DNA of 64,000 nucleotides. It comes from SYFY01 sp043719475. GTDB taxonomy: Bacteria; Pseudomonadota; Gammaproteobacteria; Pseudomonadales; Azotimanducaceae. Each line of letters opens with the position of its first letter. The stretch's first letter is position 1. The stretch covers positions 15,782-79,781 of the forward strand of contig JAYSTS010000293.1 in the NCBI GenBank assembly GCA_043719475.1. The letters are read 5' to 3'. The notes below the pieces were generated by a model that was given only the letters and a program-made list of their open reading frames with translations, had not been told where the DNA came from and did no database searches. Position numbers and translations under genes: made by a program. Below are positions 17,306 through 26,376 of this stretch, piece after piece.

Positions 17306-18541
17306 ATGACCGCAATTGCCGTCGATCTCCCGGACGACGTTATAAGCGCCCGCGATGGGCTCATCGCATTCGTGGACCAGGAAGTCATCCCGAGACATCG
17401 TCAGCACCAGGCGTTTTTTGACGATCCTCGCCAGCTCTATCGGGAAGACGGCCGTTTTTCCGATGACTTGCTGACTTTGATCGAGCAGGTGCGCACCGCT
17501 TCTGCGCAGGCGGGCTACTACCACATGTGTGTACCTGCGCATCTGGGCGGGGCGGGTCTTGGGCACCTGGCGTATTACGTTGCCTGGCAATCCCTCTTCC
17601 ATCACTGTGGCCCAAAAAACTGGTTGATGCTCTACGCCCTCGCCCACTGGGCGTTCGGACCTAGCCGTCTGCTGGATCAAGTGACGCCTGAAGCCCGTGC
17701 GCGTTTCATGCCGGGTTTGATGGATGGAACAAAATCCATGAGCTTCGGGCTGTCGGAGCCGAATGCGGGCTCGGACGCCAGCATGATTCGCACCCGCGCG
17801 TTGAAGGATGGCAATGGCTGGCGGATTTCTGGCCGCAAGATCTGGACCACCAACGCCCCGGTCGCCGACTACTGCGTGCTCTTTGCCATCACCGACGCAG
17901 AAAAAGCCGCGAACAAACAAGGTGGTATCAGCGCATTCATGGTTCCGACCAATGCACCGGGCTTCAAAGTCCAGAGAGTCATTCGGTTGTTCGGTCACAT
18001 CGGTGGGGATGAAGCAGAGCTTGCGCTCGATGATCTTTACGTTGAACCATGGCAGCTGGTCGGCAAGGCCGGGGCAGGGTTCAGCGCTGCGCTCTATGGT
18101 GTTTCGCTTGGCAGGGTCTACAACTCGGCTCGCGCGGTTGGCTACGGTCGTTGGGCGCTGGAGCAGGCTCTCGACTATTCGAAACTGCGCGAAGCATTCG
18201 GCCAGAAGATCGCTGACTATCAAGGGGTTACATTCCCGCTCGCCGAATCCGCGACTGAGTTGCACGCTGCGCATCTGATGGGTCTGAACGTCAGCACACT
18301 GCTCGACCAGGGCCAAGCTGCGGTAAAGGAACTGAGCATGACTAAGGCTTACTCGGTGCAGGTCGGCTACCGAGCCGTTGACCGAGCCATGCAAACCCAC
18401 GGCGCAATGGGCTTCACCAACGAATTGGGTCTCACCGAGGCTTGGCATGCCTTGCGTATCGTCAACGTCGCCGATGGAACGAACGAGATCCTCAATCGCA
18501 CGATTGTCCAACGACTTCTAAAAGGAGACGTCGAACTCTAG
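17306..18541 (+). CDS. Acyl-CoA dehydrogenase family protein
   Basis: 411-residue flavoenzyme with the ACAD architecture. The N-terminal helical domain is followed by the central beta domain with FGLSEPNAGSDASMIRT and GRKIWTTNAP (FAD binding), and the C-terminal helical domain carries SLGRVYNSARAVGYGRWAL, REAFGQKIADYQ and MQTHGAMGFTNELGL. The position of the catalytic base, Glu in many short and medium chain enzymes (YEGT), is Asp here (VADGTNEI), as in ACAD10/11-like enzymes, suggesting a branched or atypical acyl substrate. ATG 17306 is preferred over GTG 17294. It stands alone 63 bases after the tRNA. Confidence 0.92.
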   Translation: MTAIAVDLPDDVISARDGLIAFVDQEVIPRHRQHQAFFDDPRQLYREDGRFSDDLLTLIEQVRTASAQAGYYHMCVPAHLGGAGLGHLAYYVAWQSLFHHCGPKNWLMLYALAHWAFGPSRLLDQVTPEARARFMPGLMDGTKSMSFGLSEPNAGSDASMIRTRALKDGNGWRISGRKIWTTNAPVADYCVLFAITDAEKAANKQGGISAFMVPTNAPGFKVQRVIRLFGHIGGDEAELALDDLYVEPWQLVGKAGAGFSAALYGVSLGRVYNSARAVGYGRWALEQALDYSKLREAFGQKIADYQGVTFPLAESATELHAAHLMGLNVSTLLDQGQAAVKELSMTKAYSVQVGYRAVDRAMQTHGAMGFTNELGLTEAWHALRIVNVADGTNEILNRTIVQRLLKGDVEL

Positions 18542-18934
18542 CGGATCGAGACTAAGCGCCGCCTGGGCGGGTGCCAACAAGACACCGCACGGTACCGCGA
18601 CTAGCTGCGTTTCAATCGCCAGCTCCTAAAAACAGTGTTGGTGTGCAAGGCACACTTGGGAAGCCAAACTCTGATCGTTCTGCTTACATTTAACGACTTT
18701 GCCATTGCTTCATTTTCCAACCTGTTTGGTGTTTGAAGCCGATTGACGCTTGAAGTCCAACGGATCAATCGACTTTCGACGTTGCAAAAGCCAGATTTCA
18801 GCTATCCAGGCAAGTTTCGGACTTGACAAGGCAACTTAATGATTTGTCGCAATATTCTTATGAGCGACAGGTCGTGGAACCTCTCGGGATCATCGGGCAA
18901 GATGAACAATTCATTCTCTACTCAAGTCGCTTTG
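18542..18934. other. Intergenic stretch, no gene seen
   Basis: About 390 bases between the dehydrogenase and the likely start of the permease. Its last 96 bases are open in the permease frame (from ATG 18839). I see no convincing promoter pair, terminator hairpin or RNA fold. The region is AT-richer than its neighbours around 18660-18740. Confidence 0.4.
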
Positions 18935-20713
18935 ATGGATTGGCAAGCTTGGTTCGCCATAGGTATCACCGGCAGCGTGCTCGCAGTACTCGTACTCGTG
19001 CCCCGGTTCAGCGTCGACATGGTCATGCTGGCTGCGCTCTTGATCCTGAGCCTTTCCGGGATTCTCTCCGCCCCGGAAGCCCTGGCGGGCTTCAGCAATC
19101 CCGGTCTCATCACGATTGCGGCGCTGTTTGTTGTTGCAGGCGCCATTCGTTCGTCCGGTGGTGTGGACCTGCTTGTTGATCGGCTCCTCGGTCGCCCGAA
19201 AAGTGAACGAGCTGCGCTGCTCAGAATGATGCTACCTGTTACGGCCATATCGGCGTTTCTCAACAACACGCCGGTAGTAGCGACGATGATACCGGCCGTG
19301 TTGCAGTGGGCCAGAAGAATTCGTATTTCCCCTTCGTCGCTGATGATTCCCTTGAGTTACGCATCGATTCTCGGCGGGACCATCACACTGATCGGCACAA
19401 GCACGAACCTCGTCGTCAACAGTCAGTACGAAGTGATTACAGGAAATCCCGGCTTTTCCCTTTTTGAAATCACGCCACTTGGTCTGATCAACGCCGCGGC
19501 AGGGCTAATATTCATTCTGATTTTCGGACCGCTGCTGCTCAAACCCCGACAAAGTCCCTCACAAACGTTCGCTGACAAGCGGAGCTTTACGTTCGAAGTC
19601 GCCGTAGCCAGCGACGGCCCCCTCGTGGGCAAGACGATCCAACAAGCTGGTCTACGCAATCTGCAAAGTATCTTTCTGGCTGAGATCGAGCGTAGCGGCG
19701 CCGTAATCACAGCCGTCGCACCAGAAGAAATCCTGCGAGGAGGTGACCGCCTGGTATTCGTTGGCGAGACGGATGCAATCGTCGATATCCTGCGAATCAA
19801 TGGACTCGTACCGGCTGTTGGTCATGAACCTTCTCTCGATCGGGACGTACCGGAACGAATGCTGATGGAAGCCGTGGTCGCCCAAAGTTGCGAAGTGATT
19901 GGCAAGACCATTCGCGACGGTCGGTTCCGTGATCGATATGGGTGCGTAGTATTGGCCGTGGCACGCAATGGCGAACACATTCGCGGTCGCTTGAGCTCCA
20001 TCATTCTAGAAAAGGGCGACGTGCTGCTGCTGGAAGGCCCGCCAGCCGAGTATCCAAGACTCAAGGACTCTCGCGACTTTCTGGTCATCAACAAACTGGA
20101 CCACGAAATTCCGGATCACAGTCGGGCACTGACCGCATGGGCAGTGCTGGCTGGAATCGTGTTGTTTGCTGCCTTCGATGTGACATCGATGTTGAACGCA
20201 TCACTACTCGGCGCCGGTCTGATGCTGATTCTGCGTTGTATCAGCGTCACCGATGCGCGAAAGAGCCTCGATCTACCGGTACTCATTACCGTCGCCGCCA
20301 GCTTCGCTCTCGGTAACGCACTCGAAAAAACCGGGGCCGCAGATTACCTGGGCAAGAATCTGGTGGAATTTGCAGGAGACGATCCGTGGCTCTTGTTGCT
20401 GGTTGCCTATGTGAGCGTCATGCTCCTCACCGAATTGATCACCAATACTGCAGCAGCCATGCTGATGTTACCGGTGGTCATCGCGATCATCGACACCGCC
20501 GGTTTGAATCACGCGCCTTACGTCATCGCGGTTATGTTGGCAGCCTCTGCCAGCTTCGCGACACCAATCGGCTATCAGTGCAACCTGATGGTCTACGGAC
20601 CAGGCGGTTACAGGTTCAGTGACTTCTTCAGGATCGGTATTCCAATGAACCTGTTGTGCTGTGCGGTGACGGTTACAACAATCCCCATGTTCTGGCCGCT
20701 GACGGGCGTCTGA
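18935..20713 (+). CDS. SLC13-family permease with TrkA-C domains
   Basis: Inner-membrane protein of about 592 residues from ATG 18935 (MDWQAWFAIG, a typical family N terminus; in-frame ATGs at 18839 and 18902 are possible). Two halves of hydrophobic segments flank a cytosolic insert of two TrkA-C (RCK-C) domains (about residues 210-380, with PLVGKTIQQAGLRN and GGDRLVFVGETDAI). Transport signatures are FLNNTPVVATMIPAV in the first half and ELITNTAAAMLMLPVVIAI in the second, the two Asn-Thr motifs of divalent anion:Na+ symporters. The substrate could be sulfate, phosphate or a dicarboxylate; it cannot be chosen here. Confidence 0.9.
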   Translation: MDWQAWFAIGITGSVLAVLVLVPRFSVDMVMLAALLILSLSGILSAPEALAGFSNPGLITIAALFVVAGAIRSSGGVDLLVDRLLGRPKSERAALLRMMLPVTAISAFLNNTPVVATMIPAVLQWARRIRISPSSLMIPLSYASILGGTITLIGTSTNLVVNSQYEVITGNPGFSLFEITPLGLINAAAGLIFILIFGPLLLKPRQSPSQTFADKRSFTFEVAVASDGPLVGKTIQQAGLRNLQSIFLAEIERSGAVITAVAPEEILRGGDRLVFVGETDAIVDILRINGLVPAVGHEPSLDRDVPERMLMEAVVAQSCEVIGKTIRDGRFRDRYGCVVLAVARNGEHIRGRLSSIILEKGDVLLLEGPPAEYPRLKDSRDFLVINKLDHEIPDHSRALTAWAVLAGIVLFAAFDVTSMLNASLLGAGLMLILRCISVTDARKSLDLPVLITVAASFALGNALEKTGAADYLGKNLVEFAGDDPWLLLLVAYVSVMLLTELITNTAAAMLMLPVVIAIIDTAGLNHAPYVIAVMLAASASFATPIGYQCNLMVYGPGGYRFSDFFRIGIPMNLLCCAVTVTTIPMFWPLTGV

Positions 20714-20737
20714 TCACACACGACGTTCTATCTGCAA

Positions 20738-21538
20738 CTATTCCAATTTGCCCAGAGAAATGAAAGGTATTGAACCACCGGTCACGCTGGGCAATACGCC
20801 GTTCCACTTTTCGATCGCCAGACGCTGGGCTTCAATCTCACGCAGCTTGATCAACTCCGGCGTAATTTCCTGCTTCTGCAGCCGGAGTGACTCAGCTTCT
20901 GCCTGAGCCTGGGAAATCTTCTGTTCCGCTTCGACACGAATTCGCTGTAGGTCCCGCTCTGCCTTCAGCTTGAGCTGTTCAGCGGTGGTCTTGGCCTCAA
21001 TCGCTTCATTGAATGACGGCGAGAACTGGAAGTTGGTCACCGAGAATTCATCTACCTCTACCCCGTGTTTGTTCAAACGGATCTCAAGGTAGCCCCGAAT
21101 CCGGTCGCGAACGTCTGATCGCTTGGTAATCAGCTCTTCCGCCGTGTACTGCGCAGTGGCCGCCTTCACCGCTTCGTGCATAGCCGGGACGATCACGCGG
21201 TCAGCAACTTCCTCTGGACTGCCGATATCGCGAAAGGTATTCGCAACCTGATCCGGTGCCATGTGATAGTTGAGTGCCACCCGAGTATGGATGGTCTGCA
21301 GGTCTTTCGAAGCTGCTTCACCTTCACTTTCGCTTTTCTGTAGCCGGACATCGACGCTATGGACGATGTTGACTATCGGTATGCGAAAGTGGAGGCCTTC
21401 ATCGAGCACGCCATCCTGAACCTTGCCAAACGTCGTAACCACGCCGCGATGTCCCGATGGAACTATCGTGAACGGAGTCAGAACAACAACCGCCACCACG
21501 ATGACTATGGAAATAATGCCGTAGCGAATCCAGTTCAT
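20738..21538 (-). CDS. Prohibitin/SPFH-domain membrane protein
   Basis: 266 residues. One N-terminal membrane segment (about 5-24) is followed by VPSGHRGVVTTFGKVQDGVLDEGLHF, the start of the prohibitin SPFH domain, which runs to about residue 185. A charged coiled coil (KLKAERDLQRIRVEAEQKIS) comes next. The tail SGGSIPFISLGK is close to bacterial prohibitin homologues. These proteins form large ring assemblies on the inner membrane, often linked to protease control or membrane microdomains. There is no protease partner next to it. Convergent with the permease. Confidence 0.92.
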   Translation of the reverse strand: MNWIRYGIISIVIVVAVVVLTPFTIVPSGHRGVVTTFGKVQDGVLDEGLHFRIPIVNIVHSVDVRLQKSESEGEAASKDLQTIHTRVALNYHMAPDQVANTFRDIGSPEEVADRVIVPAMHEAVKAATAQYTAEELITKRSDVRDRIRGYLEIRLNKHGVEVDEFSVTNFQFSPSFNEAIEAKTTAEQLKLKAERDLQRIRVEAEQKISQAQAEAESLRLQKQEITPELIKLREIEAQRLAIEKWNGVLPSVTGGSIPFISLGKLE

Positions 21539-21658
21539 TTTCGAACTCCCGCTGGTCAGAGATCTTCGTCTGCTGTTTTTATATCACAACGAGGACGGGG
21601 CCACGACCGATGAAAGTCCGACCAGGCAGTGTCTGTGTTTCGTGTCGACCCCGTGTCA

Positions 21659-22006
21659 TCAACGTGCCGCGACGACGCGAATCTCGACCTTGTACGCAGG
21701 CGTCGCGAGCTTCGACTCGACGCAAGCCCGGGCTGGGGTAGCGCCTTGCGGAACCCACGGATCCCACATCGTGTTCATGGCGGGGAAATCCTTCATGTCC
21801 GCAAGCCAGATCGTCGCAGTCAGGATTTTTGTCTTGTCACTACCCGCCTCGGCCAGGTATTGATCGATCTTCGAGAGAATCTGGCGGGTCTGGCCTGCAG
21901 CGTCGGCAGACGGATCATCGGCGACGATGCCAGCGGTATAAACGGTGTCGCCGTGAATGACGACCTGGGACAGACGTGGCCCCACATGCAGGCGTTGAAT
22001 GGTCAT
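21659..22006 (-). CDS. RidA family protein (Rid/YjgF)
   Basis: 115-residue protein of the Rid family, whose RidA members hydrolyse reactive enamine/imine intermediates. Visible signatures are VVIHGDTVYTAGIVADD, QTRQILSKIDQYLAEAGS, TATIWLADMKDFPAMN and ATPARACVESKLATP, which contains the Arg needed for deamination. The C-terminal KVEIRVVAAR is typical. The open frame reaches 22162, but ATG 22006 gives the canonical start. It lies downstream of the acyltransferase on the same strand, 112 bases away. Confidence 0.92.
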   Translation of the reverse strand: MTIQRLHVGPRLSQVVIHGDTVYTAGIVADDPSADAAGQTRQILSKIDQYLAEAGSDKTKILTATIWLADMKDFPAMNTMWDPWVPQGATPARACVESKLATPAYKVEIRVVAAR

Positions 22007-22118
22007 ATTGCTCTCTATTGAATGGCGCGAGCACTTTGCCCGCAGGGGTGCAGATGATCCGTCATCGCGCCCCTTCTGCCAACGCCGAACCGAGCCGAAC
22101 CGAGCAATGTTGGTGTAT

Positions 22119-22874
22119 TCAAAGGGGGTGCGCCAACTCCTGATGGTGCCGATGTCGGGCATTCATCATTGCCCAGAGTGTCTGCGTGACTTCAGGTTCC
22201 TGCATACCGTCACCGAACCTGATCGGTCCGAGAATCTCTACGTGCGCAGGGCCTGGAGACGCGTGCTTGCGCTCCTTTGATCGAAGCGCCCGCAGACCAT
22301 CGACATAAACAGGCACGACGGGAACGTCACACTCCAGTGCCAGCCGGGCGACACCATGCTGGAAGTCACCAAGGCGATCCGAGGTGGCACGCGTGCCCTC
22401 CGGGAAGATCGCGACGTTGCAGCCTTGTTGAAGCAGCCACCGGGCAAGATCAAGTGCATTCGAAACCTCGCCGCGAACGGTAGGGAAGTTCCCGTATACC
22501 AGAGACTGGTACCAGGGCTGCAGCTCGAGTTTGGCCTTGCCTTTGACGCACCAGCGATCCTGGGCTGCTCCGAAATAGAGGTTTGATTTGATCTTTTCAG
22601 GCAGAGCCGTAAACAGGATCAGTGAGTCGAGATGACTCTGGTGGTTGGCAATGATGATGCACGGGCCTTGCAAAGCATCCAGCCGCTCCCGCCCCGCAAT
22701 CGTCAAGGGCCGACAGTAGCGCTCCACCCATCGGGTGTAGGCACGATAACGCATCGCTCGCCGGACTAGTTTCGCCCAAGGCGCAATCTGCCAGAGATGC
22801 GGGCCCCTGTACTGCGGACGGTACTGCGCAGGGAACTGCGGGGGGTCAAGCGCGAGAGCTGTTGATCCAGTCAT
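22119..22874 (-). CDS. 1-acylglycerol-3-phosphate acyltransferase family (PlsC)
   Basis: 251-residue acyltransferase. Motif I is NHQSHLDSLIL (H-x4-D), motif III is FPEGTRATSD, and VPVVPVYVDGL is motif IV-like. There is no clear N-terminal membrane segment apart from weak hydrophobicity. It may act on lysophosphatidate in phospholipid synthesis or on another acyl acceptor. The start at ATG 22874 has GGAG six bases upstream and is preferred over the in-frame start at 22928. Confidence 0.88.
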   Translation of the reverse strand: MTGSTALALDPPQFPAQYRPQYRGPHLWQIAPWAKLVRRAMRYRAYTRWVERYCRPLTIAGRERLDALQGPCIIIANHQSHLDSLILFTALPEKIKSNLYFGAAQDRWCVKGKAKLELQPWYQSLVYGNFPTVRGEVSNALDLARWLLQQGCNVAIFPEGTRATSDRLGDFQHGVARLALECDVPVVPVYVDGLRALRSKERKHASPGPAHVEILGPIRFGDGMQEPEVTQTLWAMMNARHRHHQELAHPL

Positions 22875-23427
22875 GCCGACTCCAGTTGTTGTTAGTGGTT
22901 CGCCTGAATTGGGCTTTAATCGCGTCACAGCGGCCCGGTCGGAAAATTATGAGCAATCTTCAGGCCAGCTTTCACGCCTACGGCTATGGCTGGAATCGGC
23001 GAGTCTCTATCGAAATTGGTCCAGGAAATCGCGGTTGTTCGATCCAAGGCGCGGTCGTGGTGCATCCGCACAAAAAAGCCACGAATCATGTTCAGTACCA
23101 ATAAAATTGAACGGCACCACCTTCTGCGAATAAACTTGCGCCGCTTTCGCTACAGGGCCGTGACGGCCTTGCAGTGTTTGATGAGATTCGCGGCGCTCCA
23201 GCCCTCCTCGCATCTATTCGCGGCAGAGTCTGATCCGCGACAAGTGCAAGGCAAAGGGCAGCGGAAATGCTGAGTTGTTAAATCCACATACCATCGAAGG
23301 GATTTCGTTTGACCATTACTGCTCGATTTTGGGACTTGGCTCCCCTGCTCCATACTCGTACAACTGCCAGTAATACCCTCCTGGATCACCACTCGTCGTA
23401 TCGGGAAGCTCATCCGGTGTGCAGCCG
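22875..23427. other. Intergenic stretch before the polysaccharide locus
   Basis: About 550 bases separate the minus-strand acyltransferase from the first wbp gene. No open frame has family features. I looked for the ops/JUMPstart element (GGCGGTAG) that precedes O-antigen operons in enterics and did not find it. A TTGACC at about 23309 has no good -10 at the right distance. The promoter of the wbp operon must lie here but I cannot place it. Confidence 0.4.
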
Positions 23428-24732
23428 ATGAAAGAAGCACTGATTCGCAAACTGAAGTCGCGAGAAGCAATCATCGGCGTCGTCGGACTTGGCTACGTGG
23501 GACTGCCGTTGGTGCTGCGTTTTTCTGAAGTCGGCTATCGCGTTCTTGGGCTCGATATCGATCAGCACAAAGTCGATGAACTCAGCGAGGGCCGCAGTTA
23601 CATCGAACACATACCATCAACAGCAATCAACCGCGCACGCACGAATGGTTTCACGGCAACAACAGACTTCAATCGCGCCAGCGAAGCGGATGCATTGATC
23701 ATCTGTGTGCCAACACCACTGAATCAACATCGGGAACCGGACCTCAGCTTCGTCCTCAATACCGCCGATGCTCTGCTGCCGCACATGCGCGATGGCCAGG
23801 TGGTTTCGCTGGAAAGCACCACCTATCCAGGTACGACGGATGAAGAATTGTTGCCTCGATTGAAATCGCGCAATTTCCAGGTTGGCACTGACGTCTTCCT
23901 TGTCTATTCACCCGAACGCGAAGACCCGGGCAATCCGAATTTCTCCACTCGGACAATTCCAAAGGTTTGTGGCGGCACAACACCCGAATGTCTCGAAGTG
24001 GGAATCGCACTGTATGACCAGGTGATTGATCGCGTCATTCCGGTCAGTTCGACACGAGTGGCTGAGCTCACCAAGCTGCTGGAAAACATCCACCGGGCAG
24101 TCAATATCGGCCTCGTTAACGAGATGAAGATGGTGGCCGATCGGATGGATATCGACATTCATGAGGTCATCCGCGCCGCAGCCACCAAACCTTTCGGCTT
24201 TGTGCCGTATTATCCCGGCCCCGGCCTGGGCGGACACTGCATTCCCATCGATCCGTTTTATCTGACCTGGAAAGCCCGGGAATACGGAATCCACACCCGG
24301 TTCATCGAACTGGCTGGAGAGGTCAACTCTTCAATGCCCGACTATGTTGTGGGCAAGGTCGCGAACGCCCTCAATGCCGCAAAACGATCCATCAACGGCA
24401 GTCGTATCCTCGTGCTCGGTATCGCCTACAAGAAAAACGTGGACGACATGCGAGAGTCACCATCGGTCATCCTGATGGAGAAACTGCGTGATCTCGGCGC
24501 TGAAATTGCTTACAGCGATCCGCACATTCCTGTATTCCCGGTTATGCGGGAACATCACTTTTCACTGTCCAGCGCGACGCTGACGGCAGAGTCATTGGCC
24601 AGCTACGATTGTGTACTCCTGGCTACCGATCACGACCGCTTCGACTATGCGCTGATTCGCCAGCACGCCCGCCTCATCGTGGACTCGCGAGGGCGATATC
24701 TCGAACCATCAAGCAACATCATCAAGGCCTGA
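23428..24732 (+). CDS. wbpA: UDP-GlcNAc 6-dehydrogenase (WbpA-like)
   Basis: 434-residue nucleotide-sugar dehydrogenase of the UDP-Glc/UDP-ManNAc dehydrogenase family. The NAD-binding motif is VVGLGYVGLP (about 18-27), CVPTPLN follows, and the catalytic Cys (about 271) is in GLGGHCIPIDPFYL. The C-terminal UDP-binding domain has GIAYKKNVDDMRESPS. With wbpB, D, E and I directly behind it, the most likely reaction is oxidation of UDP-GlcNAc to UDP-GlcNAcA, the first step toward UDP-ManNAc3NAcA. ATG 23428 is preferred to GTG 23419. First gene of the operon. Confidence 0.93.
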   Translation: MKEALIRKLKSREAIIGVVGLGYVGLPLVLRFSEVGYRVLGLDIDQHKVDELSEGRSYIEHIPSTAINRARTNGFTATTDFNRASEADALIICVPTPLNQHREPDLSFVLNTADALLPHMRDGQVVSLESTTYPGTTDEELLPRLKSRNFQVGTDVFLVYSPEREDPGNPNFSTRTIPKVCGGTTPECLEVGIALYDQVIDRVIPVSSTRVAELTKLLENIHRAVNIGLVNEMKMVADRMDIDIHEVIRAAATKPFGFVPYYPGPGLGGHCIPIDPFYLTWKAREYGIHTRFIELAGEVNSSMPDYVVGKVANALNAAKRSINGSRILVLGIAYKKNVDDMRESPSVILMEKLRDLGAEIAYSDPHIPVFPVMREHHFSLSSATLTAESLASYDCVLLATDHDRFDYALIRQHARLIVDSRGRYLEPSSNIIKA

Positions 24733-24735
24733 TTA

Positions 24736-25797
24736 ATGCGCAGTTTCCCGGCACCGATCACCAATCGAAAAATACGCTTCGCCGTCGTGGGCTGCGGACG
24801 CATCGCGACCAACCACTTCAACGCAATCAAACAACATTCGGATCACTCCGAACTGGTAGGTGTCTGCGACGTCGACGAACATGCGCTGAAACGCGCAGTC
24901 GCGGAGACCGGAGTTCATCCCTACCCCACTTTAGACGCACTGTTGAAGGACACGGATGCTGATGTGGTAGTGCTGACCACGCCCAGCGGACTACATCCCT
25001 CGCAAGTTATCGATGTGGCGGCAGCGGGCCGCCACGCGATGACCGAAAAGCCCATGGCCACCCGCTGGCACGACGGACTACGCATGGTGAAGGCATGTGA
25101 CGACGCCAGTGTGCGACTCTTTGTTGTGAAGCAGAACCGCCGCAATGCAACCCTGCAGCTCGTAAAAAAAGCCATCGACAGCGGCCGCTTCGGTCGTATT
25201 TTCATGGTCAATATCAACGTTTTCTGGACCCGCCCCCAGGACTACTACGACAGCGCTGCGTGGCGTGGCACCTGGGAGTTCGATGGTGGTGCACTGATGA
25301 ATCAGGCCAGCCACTACGTGGACCTGCTTGACTGGCTGATCGGGCCAATTGAAAGCCTGCAGGCCTATACAGCCACTCTCGCTCGCAACATCGAAGTAGA
25401 AGATACCGGCGTGATCAGCGTGAAGTGGCGCTCCGGAGCGCTCGGCTCGATGAACGTGACCATGCTCACCTTCCCAAGAAACCTGGAGGGCAGCATTACA
25501 ATCCTTGGCGAAAAGGGCACGGTTCGTGTCGGTGGTATGGCCGTCAACGAAATCCAGCACTGGGAATTTGCTGAACCCATGCCGGAAGACGAGCAGATCA
25601 AACAGGCCAACTACGCCACCACTTCGGTCTATGGCTTCGGACATCCGCTGTACTATGACAATGTCATCAAGGTGCTGCGTGGCGAAGCAGAGCCGGAAAC
25701 CGATGGCCGCGAAGGATTGAAATCGCTGGAGGTACTGATCGCTACCTACCTCTCGGCCAGGGACGGAAGACGGGTGGCGCTACCACTGGATTACTGA
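24736..25797 (+). CDS. wbpB: Gfo/Idh/MocA oxidoreductase (WbpB-like)
   Basis: 353-residue NAD-dependent dehydrogenase. It has an N-terminal Rossmann fold, FAVVGCGRIATNHF, the catalytic TEKPMA motif (Lys in EKP), and a C-terminal domain with GGALMNQASHYVDLLDWLIG. In the WbpB/WbpE pair this enzyme oxidises C3 of UDP-GlcNAcA to give the 3-keto sugar, which WbpE then aminates. It follows wbpA by 3 bases and precedes wbpD by 6, so it is firmly in the operon. Confidence 0.93.
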   Translation: MRSFPAPITNRKIRFAVVGCGRIATNHFNAIKQHSDHSELVGVCDVDEHALKRAVAETGVHPYPTLDALLKDTDADVVVLTTPSGLHPSQVIDVAAAGRHAMTEKPMATRWHDGLRMVKACDDASVRLFVVKQNRRNATLQLVKKAIDSGRFGRIFMVNINVFWTRPQDYYDSAAWRGTWEFDGGALMNQASHYVDLLDWLIGPIESLQAYTATLARNIEVEDTGVISVKWRSGALGSMNVTMLTFPRNLEGSITILGEKGTVRVGGMAVNEIQHWEFAEPMPEDEQIKQANYATTSVYGFGHPLYYDNVIKVLRGEAEPETDGREGLKSLEVLIATYLSARDGRRVALPLDY

Positions 25798-25803
25798 GCA
25801 GAT

Positions 25804-26376
25804 ATGGCAATCAACCCGAAGGCAACAGTTCACGAGAGTGCAATCGTCGACGATGGTGCGTCCATCGGCGCCAACACGCGAGTGTGGCACTTCGTGCATG
25901 TCAGCAGCAAAGCACGAATCGGCGAAGGATGCTCGCTGGGACAAAACGTTTACGTCGGCAACGATGTGACGATCGGCAACAACGTTCGCATCCAGAACAA
26001 TGTAGCTGTCTATGATGCAGTGCGTCTTGAAGATGATGTGTTCTGTGGCCCCAGCATGGTATTCACCAACGTTTACAATCCGCGCGCGGCGATTTCACGC
26101 AAGGATGAATATCGGGAGACTTTCGTCCGCAAAGGAGCGACGCTTGGCGCCAACTGCACCATCGTGTGTGGCAACGAGATCGGCGCCCACGCCTTCATCG
26201 CAGCTGGCGCCGTGGTGAACAAACCAGTGCCTCCATACGCGCTGATGGCCGGTGTTCCTGCCCGTCAAAAAGGCTGGATGTGCCTGTGTGGCGTCCAGTT
26301 GAAAGGAAAGGGTGACGTCACCTGCGAGTGCGGCGCCCACTATCAAATCGACGACGAGTCCTGCACACCAAAATGA
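25804..26376 (+). CDS. wbpD: UDP-sugar N-acetyltransferase (WbpD-like)
   Basis: 190-residue left-handed beta-helix acyltransferase. Hexapeptide repeats run from about residue 15 to 150 (GASIGANTRVWHFVHVS, GNDVTIGNNVRIQNN, FCGPSMVFTNVYNPR, GAHAFIAAGAVV). It would acetylate the 3-amino group of UDP-GlcNAc3NA to give UDP-GlcNAc3NAcA. The C-terminal tail holds four Cys as two C-x-C pairs (CLCG and CECGAH), a small zinc-ribbon-like end. The stop overlaps the next gene as ATGA. Confidence 0.93.
   Translation: MAINPKATVHESAIVDDGASIGANTRVWHFVHVSSKARIGEGCSLGQNVYVGNDVTIGNNVRIQNNVAVYDAVRLEDDVFCGPSMVFTNVYNPRAAISRKDEYRETFVRKGATLGANCTIVCGNEIGAHAFIAAGAVVNKPVPPYALMAGVPARQKGWMCLCGVQLKGKGDVTCECGAHYQIDDESCTPK

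Noticed and set aside
17282..18511. 409-codon open frame on the minus strand
   Set aside because: It lies entirely over the acyl-CoA dehydrogenase, which has clear family motifs; the antisense product has no recognisable features.
22875..23427. ops/JUMPstart element before the O-antigen locus
   Set aside because: No GGCGGTAG core or near match was found in this intergenic stretch.
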